Source of the DNA: JBFHRB01 sp041591915
GTDB lineage: Bacteria > Actinomycetota > Nitriliruptoria > Nitriliruptorales > Nitriliruptoraceae
Assembly (NCBI GenBank): GCA_041591915.1
Contig: JBFHRB010000054.1
Location: 1 to 14,771, forward strand
DNA: 14,771 nucleotides
Direction of reading: 5' to 3'
Below the pieces are notes generated by a model. It had not been told where the DNA came from. It saw nothing but the letters and a program-made list of their open reading frames with translations, and ran no database searches. Position 1 is the first letter of the stretch. Each line of letters opens with the position of its first letter. The position numbers were made by a program, and so were the translations under genes. Shown one piece after another: positions 5,890-12,854 of this stretch.

Positions 5890-8800
5890 GGGCGCGCGTC
5901 CTGGCCGCGGTCCCGCTGCTGCTGCTCGCGGTCGCGCTCGGCACCGCCTTGATCGCGACCGACGCGGGCTCGTTCACGCCGGACACCAAGCCCGAGGTCT
6001 ACCTCGCCCCGGCGCGGACGCTGCAGGTCGACGCGAGTGCCTGGCGGCCGAGCCCATACCTGGGCCAGCCACACTTCGATGCGGGGCTGATCCCGGCTGA
6101 TCTCGTCTCCCTCGGCCTGCGCACCGTCGGTGTCCCGCCGTGGCTCGTCACCCGCCTCCTGCGCATGCTGCTCCTGCTCGTCGCGGGCGCGGGCACGTTC
6201 ACGCTGGTACGCCGGCTCGATGCCAGCCAGGTCGCCGCGGTGGTCGCGACCTTCGTGTACGTCGCCAATCCCTACATCGTCACGGATGCCGCCACGCTGC
6301 CGATCCTGATGCCGTACGCGTTCCTGCCCTGGTTCGTACTGGCACTGCGGTCGGCGATCGCCGCACCCCGGTCGTGGCGAGGTCCGGCGCTGGCCGCACT
6401 CGCGTTCGCCGGGATGGGCGGGCAGAACGCGGGCGTCGCCGCACTCATGCAGCTCCTCGGCGTGCCTGCCGTGCTCGGCGCCGGTCTCGTTCGTCGCGAG
6501 CTCAGCCCGAGGGAGGCCGCGGGCATCGTGCTCCGCCTCGTACCACTGCTGCTCGCCGTGTCCTTGTACTGGCTCGTGCCCGCGCTCTCGGCCCTGGCGT
6601 CGGCGTCGACGATCGCCGCGGGGACGGAGTCCGTCGAGAGCATCACCGCGACGACGTCCTTCGCGGAGGTCATGCGGCTCATGGGAAGCTGGCCGACCTA
6701 TGGCCGCGATGGCGGGCGGCTGTGGGTGCCCAACGCCGCGGACCTGGTCCTGCGCCCGATGGTGGTCGTGGCGAGCTTCCTGCTCCCGGTCGCCGCCACC
6801 GCAGGCGCGCTCCTGACGAGGTCGCGTGCCCGGATCCTCGGCGTGCTGCTCCTCGCCCTCGCCGTGCCCGTCGCCGTCTCCGGGCACCCGCCGGACGCGC
6901 CGAGTCTGTTCGGGCGCGGGCTGGTATGGGCGTTCGAGAACGTCCCCGGCGCCATCGCGCTGCGCACGACCGTCAAGCTCGGTCCGCTGATCGCGCTCGG
7001 CCTTGCGCTCCTCATCGGGGGGCTCGCGCACTGGGTCGCCACGACTCGGCTCCTCGTCCCGAGTGCGCGGACGATCGCCGCGCAGCTCGCTGCGGTGACG
7101 CTCGTGGTCGCCTCGCTGCCACTGTGGACCGGCGGTCCGTTCCGAGCGTCGTACCGGGTGCCGGGCTACTGGCAGGAGGCGAGCAGCTCGATCGACGCGA
7201 TGGCCATCGACGACCACCGCCTCTGGTGGCTGCCCGGTGAGCACGGCTCGGCGTACCGATGGGGCCTGGACGGCCCGGGGTCGCTCGCACCGAGCCTCGT
7301 GGACCGCCGCGTCGTGTCGCGGTCGTCGGTGCCCAACGGCTCGGTGTTCCAGGCCAACCTCCTCGCCGCGGCCGATGTGCCCGTCAACTCCGGGACGGTC
7401 GAGCCCGGCTACCTGAGCGTCATGGCGGACTACCTCGGGGTCGATGCGGTGCTCGCTCGCAACGACATGGTCTGGGAGCGGGTCGGCGCCGCGCGACCGC
7501 ACGTCCTGGAGCGGCCGCTCGTGGCCGATCCCCGGATCGTCTACGTGCGCGACTTCGGCACGCTCGGGCTGAACACGGAGGCGCCCACGCCCGATGGGCA
7601 GTCGCCACAGCGCTCGCCGGACGCCGACCTGCCACCCCTGCGCCTGTGGGAGGTCGCTGATCCACGTGCGACCGTGTGGGCCGCGCCGGTCGAGGGCTCG
7701 CTGCTCATCGACGGCGACGCCTTCTCGCTACCTGAGCTCCACCGACTCGGTCTGCTGGAGGGCTCGCCGCCCTTCGCCTACCTCGGCGGCGCGACGCCCG
7801 GCCAGATCGCTGCCCGGCTCGAGGCGGGTGCACGCCTCGTGCTGACGGACGGCAACCGGAGGCGGGGCTACTCCACGCAGCGGGTCGACGGCGCGTGGAC
7901 GCCGACGCTCCGTCCCGAGGAAGCGCTCGCAACCGATGCGCGTGCTGCCCTGAGCCTGTTCGACCCGGACCGCCAGACCGTCGCGGTGGTGGAGGGGGCG
8001 GTCGGTGTCACGGCCACCTCGTCAGGCTCCGTCTTCCGCACGATGCCCGCGCACCACGCGTACCTCGCCTTCGACGGCGACCCGACGACGAGCTGGCGAA
8101 CCGGCGACCTTCGTACCGCCGTCGGCCAGTCGATCACCCTGCACCTCGAGGGGCCCCAGCGCATCGACCGGATCGCCCTCCACCCCGCCCTCGACGGCAC
8201 GGTCCAGGTGTCTCGCGCACTGGTGCACGTGGAGGGAGCCGAACCGATCCTCGCCCTTCTGCCGCCGGCGCAGGAGGTCGTGGACGTCGAGTTGCGGGAT
8301 GTCGAGACGGCGGCCATCACGGTCGAGATCACCGGCATCAGGGGGGAGGGGGCCAACAGCGTCGGGTTCCGCGAGATCGTCGTACCGGGCATCAGCATCC
8401 GCCGCGGCCTCCGCCTGCCACGGACGCTCGCCCTCGCTGCCGAGGCCGGGCTGACGGTGCCCGAGGACGTCCCCATCGACATCGTGCTCACGCGTGCCGG
8501 TGCGCTGGGGGCACCCGGCAGTGACGAGGAGGCGATCCTGCAGCGCGACCTCGAGTTGCCGGATCCGCGCACGTTCACCGGTCGCGGGGTGATGCGCGCC
8601 TCCGGGCGGCTGGCGGACGACGTCGTGGATCGCCTCGTCGCACCCGACCTGCGTGTCGTGGCGACGTCGTCAGGCCGTGCCGACGGCGGCAACATCGCGC
8701 TGCGCGCGTCGGCGGCGCTGGACGGCAAGTCGGACACGAAGTGGATCGCTCCAGGTGACGGGCGCGGGGAGTGGATCGACGTCTCGTTCCCGCTGCGGGT

Positions 8801-9974
8801 GGTGGACGGCTTCACGATCGAGCAACTGGCCGAGGCGGGTGTCGTCTCTCCCGACGCGATCTCGCTCATCGACGTCACGGTGAACGACACGACGACCTAC
8901 CGACGCCGGATCGCACCGGGCACGTCGCGGGTCGCGATACCCGAGCAGCGCGTCGGCCGCGTCCGCATCGAGATCGCCGAGGTGGTGGGGTTCGGCGGGC
9001 AGGTCGGGATCCGCGAACTCGCGATCGACGGCGTCACCATCCAGGCGCCGGGACCCGAGCAGCCCCTCGTCGGCTGCCACGACGTGCTCTCGATCGACGG
9101 CGCCATCGTGGCGTTCCGAGCCGCAGGCACGCTCACGGACCTCGTCGTCGGCCGGGCCGTGCCGATCGAGGCTTGCGAGGCCGTGAGGCTGCCGGCCGGA
9201 CCCGCTCGCCTGCGGTCGGTCGGTGGCTGGGTTCTCGACAGCCTCCACCTGTCCTCTGGCACGGCGCGAACGGACGCCGCCCTGGCTGACCTGGTGGTCG
9301 AGTCGCGCACGCGCTCGCGCATCGAGGGGACGCTGACGAGCGAGGACCGCCCGACCTACCTGATCGGAGGCGAGGGCTTCGACGCACGGTGGCGCGCGGA
9401 GCTCGACGGCCGCGACCTCGGTCCGCCGGTCCTGCTGAACGGCTACGCCATCGGCTGGGTCGTGGACGAGCCTGGGCCACATCGCTTCGTGCTGACCTAC
9501 ACACCACAGCTCTACCTCGTCGTGGCACTGCTGCTCAGCCTGAACGCGCTCGGGCTCCTCGCGGTCATCGTCCTCGCGACGCGCGTCGACGCCCGTCGGC
9601 CCGCGGTGCGGAGTCCGGTCGACGTGTCCGGCTCGAGGCCTTCCTGGATCCGGTGGGGCGCCATCGGCTCGATCGTCGTCGCGGCGGGTCTCCTGGACGG
9701 GCTGGTCGGCCTCGTGGTCGGGGCCCTCGTCGCGGCGGGCGTCGTAGCGTTCGGGGTCCGGGGCCGAGCCCTGCTGGGTGTCGCGGTCGGCGCGATGGCA
9801 CTCGTGCCCGTCGCGATGCTGGTGAGCGGCCTGCCGACAGCGGCATCGTTGTCCCCTCGGATGGTGCTCGACGCCCGTGTGGCCCACCACCTCGCCTTCG
9901 CGGCGCTCGTCCTGCTCGTCGTGGGGACACTGCGTGACGAGGGTGACGAGCGTGACGAGCGGAGCGGTCCATGA
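5886..9974 (+). CDS. aftD: AftD-like alpha-(1->3)-arabinofuranosyltransferase family protein
   Basis: 1362 residues, close to the roughly 1400 of mycobacterial AftD. GTG 5886 overlaps the flippase stop. Residues 1-417 are polytopic GT-C: TM1 at 4-24, then the outer loop FTPDTKPEVYL with D33 and E37 as candidate catalytic acids, NPYIVTD (128-134) and LPILMPYAFLPW (138-149). Residues about 418-1205 are extracytoplasmic and hold two discoidin (F5/8 type C)-like modules. The first has FDGDPTTSW at 729-737, the second LDGKSDTKW ending at W953. TMs return at about 1209-1233 and 1255-1350. In mycobacteria AftD adds arabinofuranose from decaprenylphosphoryl-arabinose to arabinogalactan and lipoarabinomannan. 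Here the symbol marks the family, not a proven function, and donor and acceptor may differ. The C-terminus carries a 9-bp triple repeat, and the stop overlaps the GT2 start. Confidence 0.88.
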   Translation: MRARVLAAVPLLLLAVALGTALIATDAGSFTPDTKPEVYLAPARTLQVDASAWRPSPYLGQPHFDAGLIPADLVSLGLRTVGVPPWLVTRLLRMLLLLVAGAGTFTLVRRLDASQVAAVVATFVYVANPYIVTDAATLPILMPYAFLPWFVLALRSAIAAPRSWRGPALAALAFAGMGGQNAGVAALMQLLGVPAVLGAGLVRRELSPREAAGIVLRLVPLLLAVSLYWLVPALSALASASTIAAGTESVESITATTSFAEVMRLMGSWPTYGRDGGRLWVPNAADLVLRPMVVVASFLLPVAATAGALLTRSRARILGVLLLALAVPVAVSGHPPDAPSLFGRGLVWAFENVPGAIALRTTVKLGPLIALGLALLIGGLAHWVATTRLLVPSARTIAAQLAAVTLVVASLPLWTGGPFRASYRVPGYWQEASSSIDAMAIDDHRLWWLPGEHGSAYRWGLDGPGSLAPSLVDRRVVSRSSVPNGSVFQANLLAAADVPVNSGTVEPGYLSVMADYLGVDAVLARNDMVWERVGAARPHVLERPLVADPRIVYVRDFGTLGLNTEAPTPDGQSPQRSPDADLPPLRLWEVADPRATVWAAPVEGSLLIDGDAFSLPELHRLGLLEGSPPFAYLGGATPGQIAARLEAGARLVLTDGNRRRGYSTQRVDGAWTPTLRPEEALATDARAALSLFDPDRQTVAVVEGAVGVTATSSGSVFRTMPAHHAYLAFDGDPTTSWRTGDLRTAVGQSITLHLEGPQRIDRIALHPALDGTVQVSRALVHVEGAEPILALLPPAQEVVDVELRDVETAAITVEITGIRGEGANSVGFREIVVPGISIRRGLRLPRTLALAAEAGLTVPEDVPIDIVLTRAGALGAPGSDEEAILQRDLELPDPRTFTGRGVMRASGRLADDVVDRLVAPDLRVVATSSGRADGGNIALRASAALDGKSDTKWIAPGDGRGEWIDVSFPLRVVDGFTIEQLAEAGVVSPDAISLIDVTVNDTTTYRRRIAPGTSRVAIPEQRVGRVRIEIAEVVGFGGQVGIRELAIDGVTIQAPGPEQPLVGCHDVLSIDGAIVAFRAAGTLTDLVVGRAVPIEACEAVRLPAGPARLRSVGGWVLDSLHLSSGTARTDAALADLVVESRTRSRIEGTLTSEDRPTYLIGGEGFDARWRAELDGRDLGPPVLLNGYAIGWVVDEPGPHRFVLTYTPQLYLVVALLLSLNALGLLAVIVLATRVDARRPAVRSPVDVSGSRPSWIRWGAIGSIVVAAGLLDGLVGLVVGALVAAGVVAFGVRGRALLGVAVGAMALVPVAMLVSGLPTAASLSPRMVLDARVAHHLAFAALVLLVVGTLRDEGDERDERSGP
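9933..9959 (+). repeat. Three 9-bp tandem repeats in the AftD-like C-terminus
   Basis: CGTGACGAG, GGTGACGAG and CGTGACGAG follow directly on each other and encode RDE-GDE-RDE in the cytoplasmic tail. The unit is in frame, so copy-number change would alter the tail by three residues without a frameshift. It ends 11 bp before the GT2 start codon. Confidence 0.7.
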
Positions 9975-10792
9975 CGCCGCCACCGCCGGTCGTCTCGATC
10001 GTCGTACCGACGCGCAACGTCGCGAGGACGCTGCGGGCCTGTCTGGAGTCCGCCCGACGTCAGGTCGGCGTGGCCACCGAGGTCGTCGTCGTCGACAACG
10101 GCAGTGACGACGGGTCGTGGCAGATCGCCGAGGAGCTCGCCGACGTCGCGACGCAGGCCGGTCCGGAGCGGAGCGCCCAGCGCAACGAGGGCGTCCGGCT
10201 CGCCCGCGGGGACTGGGTGCTCTGGATCGACGCCGACATGGTGCTGCCGCCCGACACGGCCGCCTCGGCCGTGGCTGCGGCGAGGGCTGCCGGGGCGGTG
10301 GCCGTGTTCATCGACGAGGTCACCATCGGGCCCGGGTTCTGGACGGCCTGCCGCGCGCTCGAGCGACGCTGCTACGTGGGCGAGGAGCTGATCGAGGCAC
10401 CTCGGCTGGTGCAGCGCTCGGTCCTGCTCGAGCAACCGTTCGACGAGGCGCTCAGCGGTACCGAGGACGCGGACCTGCGGATGCGCCTGCTGCGAGCCCG
10501 GCGCCCGCTCGCCCGCTCGGCCGGGCCGGCGATCGTGCACGACGAGGGGCGCCTCGGGGTCATCGAGGTCATGCGCAAGCGCTACTACTACGGCCTCGGC
10601 ATCCGGCGGTACGCGGCCAACAACCCGGGCGCCGCGGGGGCGCAGGTCTCGGCCACCCTCGCCGCCTACCGCCGGAACTGGCGGCTGCTCGCCCGCGATC
10701 CGCTCCACGCGATGGGGCTGGTCGCCCTGCGCTCCGCCGAGGTGGCGGCCTACCTCGCGGCGATGGCGGTCACGACGCTTCGGCGCGACTGA
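9971..10792 (+). CDS. Family 2 glycosyltransferase (GT-A fold)
   Basis: 273 residues. The ATG overlaps the AftD-like stop (ATGA, 9971-9974), with GGAG at 9961-9964, 6 nt upstream. VSIVVPTRNVARTL (8-21) and VVVVDNGSDDGSW (38-50) are the nucleotide-sugar-binding start of GT2 enzymes. IDADMVLPPD (86-95) is the metal-binding DxD (D87, D89). GTEDADLRMRL (163-173) is the ED-type catalytic-base region. Then comes a RKRYYYGLG segment common in this family and a hydrophobic C-terminal stretch (about 245-268) that may be membrane-associated. It probably adds a sugar to a lipid-linked precursor on the cytoplasmic side. Donor and linkage cannot be told. Its last 23 bases overlap the end of the convergent GT4 gene, leaving no room for an intrinsic terminator between the two. 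Confidence 0.92.
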   Translation: MTPPPPVVSIVVPTRNVARTLRACLESARRQVGVATEVVVVDNGSDDGSWQIAEELADVATQAGPERSAQRNEGVRLARGDWVLWIDADMVLPPDTAASAVAAARAAGAVAVFIDEVTIGPGFWTACRALERRCYVGEELIEAPRLVQRSVLLEQPFDEALSGTEDADLRMRLLRARRPLARSAGPAIVHDEGRLGVIEVMRKRYYYGLGIRRYAANNPGAAGAQVSATLAAYRRNWRLLARDPLHAMGLVALRSAEVAAYLAAMAVTTLRRD

Positions 10793-11867
10793 ACACCTCG
10801 CCCATCGCCGCGGCCTGCGTGACGACGTCGTGGTGGGTGCGGACGTGGGCGATGTTGTGTCGCCCGACGTCGCGTCGGAGACCGTCGTCGGTGAGGAAGG
10901 CGACCAGGGCCTCGGCGAGCGCCTCCGCGTCGTCGTCGACGCGGACGTTCGGAGCCTGCACCGCCTCGCCGTTGCTGCCGCAGACCGTGGTGACCACGGG
11001 GAGACCGCAGGCCATGGCCTCGACGTAGGCGAGGCCGAACTGCTCGTTCCACACCCGGTTGGCCCGCGGGGCGGTCACGAACACCCGGCTGTTGCGCAGC
11101 AGTTCGGCGACGCCGCCGCGGTCGAGGTGCTCGGCGTAGGTGACGGCCCCATCGGTGCTCGCTTCGGCGCGGCGAACGAGGTCCACGAGCGGCCCACGGC
11201 CCGCGACCACCAGACGCGCGTCCGGGACGCGACGCCTGACGTGCTCGAACGCGTCGAGCACCCGGTCGATGCCCTTGTTCGGCGCGATCGGCGAGACGAA
11301 GGCGACGACCGGCTCCATCGCGAGTGCCCGGCCTTGCTCGTCCCTCGGGTGGAACACCGTCAGGTCGATCCCGGGATGGACCACGTGGCAGCGGTCGGCC
11401 GGCGCCCCCAGCGCGAGGAGGTGGTCGCGCGCGGCCTCGACGAAGCACAGGAAGAGGTCGGCACGCAGGGACCGCCGCGTGGCGAGCGAGTACGGCGGCA
11501 GCCGGTACAGCGGCGAGTCCGGATCGTTCGCCCAGACGAGGACCGCGTGACGGGTTCCACGCCGACGGGCGGACGCGGCCGCCTGCCCGCTCACCAGCGA
11601 GCACAGTTCGAGCGAGGCCGCCCAGTCCGGTCGACCGCCCAGGGCATGGACGCCCCGCAGCCATGCGAATGCGCCGGCCTCGACGAACCGCGTCGTCGGC
11701 TGGCGATAGGGCAGCTCGACGTGATCGGCGGCTTCGGGTGGGCGCGGCGACCCGACGGACCTGACGGTCGTCCCGGGCATCAGGCCGAGCCAGTGCAACT
11801 CCCGCCAGGGACGTTGGCCGGGGAGCATGAACCAGTCGATCGACCGACCCGGACCCGCGTCGGTCAC
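10770..11867 (-). CDS. Family 4 glycosyltransferase (GT-B fold)
   Basis: 365 residues. GTG 11867-11865 overlaps the methyltransferase stop (GTGA), with GAGGA at 11878-11874, 6 nt upstream. The same frame stays open further upstream, but that translation is low-complexity Arg/Pro/Gly and lies inside the methyltransferase gene. The N-terminal half contains DLFLCFVEAARDHLLALG (138-155). VVHPGIDLTVFHP (162-174) marks the domain boundary of GT4 enzymes. VAFVSPIAPNKGIDRVLDAF (188-207) includes the donor-phosphate lysine K198. NEQFGLAYVEAMACGLPVV (274-292) is the EX7E motif with E275 and E283. A retaining transferase using a nucleotide sugar is expected. Lipid-linked glycan assembly is the likely setting. 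Its pairing with a methyltransferase suggests both act on the same glycan or carrier, which is inference. Confidence 0.92.
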   Translation of the reverse strand: MTDAGPGRSIDWFMLPGQRPWRELHWLGLMPGTTVRSVGSPRPPEAADHVELPYRQPTTRFVEAGAFAWLRGVHALGGRPDWAASLELCSLVSGQAAASARRRGTRHAVLVWANDPDSPLYRLPPYSLATRRSLRADLFLCFVEAARDHLLALGAPADRCHVVHPGIDLTVFHPRDEQGRALAMEPVVAFVSPIAPNKGIDRVLDAFEHVRRRVPDARLVVAGRGPLVDLVRRAEASTDGAVTYAEHLDRGGVAELLRNSRVFVTAPRANRVWNEQFGLAYVEAMACGLPVVTTVCGSNGEAVQAPNVRVDDDAEALAEALVAFLTDDGLRRDVGRHNIAHVRTHHDVVTQAAAMGEVFSRAEAS

Positions 11868-12703
11868 GCCTCGTCCTCGACGCGGTGCTTGCCCGCAGGG
11901 AAGAGGCGCTTCGCCATCGGGACCGCTCTCGGGAAGCGGTGCAGGAAGCGCCAGCCGGCGCTCATGATGCGCGACTCGACGTGCACGGCCAGGGGGCGGA
12001 GTGCGGCGACGTCCCGGGGGAGGGTGCGTGCCTGGCCGGGCGGCCGCCGGTAGCGCAGGATCATCAGCCCATTGGCCCAGCGCGGGTCGTTCTCGTGCGC
12101 TGCCCGCAGCTCGGTCAGCACCTCCCACCCCGCGTGGCGGCGGACGTAGCGGAGGGTCTCGTCGCGGACGATCGGCCACGAGGCGTCGTCGATGAGGACG
12201 AGCGCCTCGTCGGCGAGCAACGGCTCCGCCACGCCCGGTGCGAGGTAGTGGGTCAGCCGCGTGTGCGCGCCGTCGTAGAAGTAGACACCGAGGGGGTGTG
12301 CGAACAGGTCCTTCCTCGCGAGGAGGTCGAACGAGTCGCCCTCGAGGAAGGTCAGTCGCTCGCGGTCGGTCCAGCGGTCCAGGTTCGACATCAGCTCGGC
12401 GCGCGCCTCGGCCCCGAGCATGCCGAACTCCAGCAGGTTCTCGACGGCGTAGAAGTGGTGGTCCTCCACGCCCTGCACGGCTGCGCACAGCGACCGGCCC
12501 TTGAAGGTCCCGACCTCGAGGTACGCCTCCCCCTCGTCGAGCTTGCTGGCCGCCAGGTTCAGGAGGGCCAGCACTGCGGGTGTCGTGAAGCCGTCGATCT
12601 CGCCGGCGATGGCGGCGTGTCGCGGGTCGAGGGGCTCGGCGCGCTCGAGGTCGCCGTCCACGTAGCACCCGGGGAGCTCGGCGAGGAACGCGGTCGTGTC
12701 CAC
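11864..12703 (-). CDS. Class I SAM-dependent methyltransferase
   Basis: 279 residues from GTG 12703-12701, with GAGGA at 12716-12712, 8 nt upstream. YLEVGTFKGRSLCAAV (61-76) is the SAM-binding motif I. FYAVENLLEFG (84-94) lies in the post-I position. VYFYDGAHTRLTHYLAPGVA (140-159) followed by ALVLIDDASW (167-176) is the pattern of Methyltransf_24-type or TylF/MycF-related enzymes, in which the acidic pair often binds a metal. The C-terminal 70 residues are basic with several Trp/Phe, possibly for membrane or acceptor contact. It is the first gene of a two-gene operon with the GT4. O-methylation of a sugar on the growing glycan is a reasonable guess but not shown. The promoter should lie in 12704-12854, where I find no convincing minus-strand -35/-10 pair. 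Confidence 0.85.
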   Translation of the reverse strand: MDTTAFLAELPGCYVDGDLERAEPLDPRHAAIAGEIDGFTTPAVLALLNLAASKLDEGEAYLEVGTFKGRSLCAAVQGVEDHHFYAVENLLEFGMLGAEARAELMSNLDRWTDRERLTFLEGDSFDLLARKDLFAHPLGVYFYDGAHTRLTHYLAPGVAEPLLADEALVLIDDASWPIVRDETLRYVRRHAGWEVLTELRAAHENDPRWANGLMILRYRRPPGQARTLPRDVAALRPLAVHVESRIMSAGWRFLHRFPRAVPMAKRLFPAGKHRVEDEA

Positions 12704-12756
12704 TCGGCGGTTCCTCGTCCTCTGGCAGCAGTGCGCGCGGCGTGGCGCCTGCTTGT

Positions 12757-12771
12757 GCGAACCCCGTTCGC
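12757..12771. promoter_or_regulatory. Inverted repeat GCGAAC-CCC-GTTCGC, candidate operator
   Basis: Perfect 6-bp arms (12757-12762 and 12766-12771) with a 3-bp spacer lie in the divergent region between the methyltransferase and the second GT4. The right arm coincides with where the -35 of the proposed plus-strand promoter would be. It looks like a SOS box, but the spacer is 3 instead of 4, so a LexA assignment is not supported. Confidence 0.4.
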
Positions 12772-12794
12772 CCCGTCGTCTCGTAGCGTACGCT
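12766..12794 (+). promoter_or_regulatory. Tentative promoter of the second GT4 gene
   Basis: TACGCT (12789-12794) is the same -10-like hexamer as in the DUF3068 promoter and shares twelve bases with it (12786-12797 here, 3753-3742 on the minus strand there). The -35 position 17 nt upstream is only a weak GTTCGC. The -10 lies within a perfect 10-bp palindrome, AGCGTACGCT (12785-12794), so the hexamer also reads on the minus strand toward the methyltransferase, without a good -35. The leader to the ATG would be about 54 nt. Confidence 0.4.
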
Positions 12795-12819
12795 CGGGCT
12801 TGTCATCAGAGGGGGAGTA

Positions 12820-12843
12820 CCAACCCATCAAACGGGGGGTTGG
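12820..12843 (+). promoter_or_regulatory. 5'-UTR hairpin overlapping the GT4 Shine-Dalgarno
   Basis: CCAACCC (12820-12826) pairs perfectly with GGGTTGG (12837-12843) across a 10-nt loop. The 3' arm takes two G residues of the Shine-Dalgarno GGGAG (12842-12846) of the downstream GT4 gene, whose ATG is at 12855. If formed in mRNA it would reduce ribosome access. No aptamer-like fold is visible around it. Confidence 0.45.
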
Positions 12844-12854
12844 GAGCCAGCGCC

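Noticed and set aside
5622..7502. 626-codon open frame on the minus strand
   Set aside because: Antisense to the flippase end and the AftD-like N-terminus. The product is low-complexity Arg/Asp/Glu/Gln/His with no domain.
8670..9983. 437-codon open frame on the minus strand
   Set aside because: Antisense to the AftD-like C-terminal half, which has clear TMs and discoidin-like motifs; the antisense product is a His/Asp/Arg-rich artefact.
12757..12771. LexA/SOS box
   Set aside because: The arms CGAAC and GTTCG match the actinobacterial/Bacillus SOS half-sites, but the spacer is 3 bp rather than 4, and no SOS-type gene is adjacent.
12811..12846. G-quadruplex in the GT4 leader
   Set aside because: Only three usable G-runs occur within range; a fourth is missing, and the simple hairpin explains the G/C pattern better.
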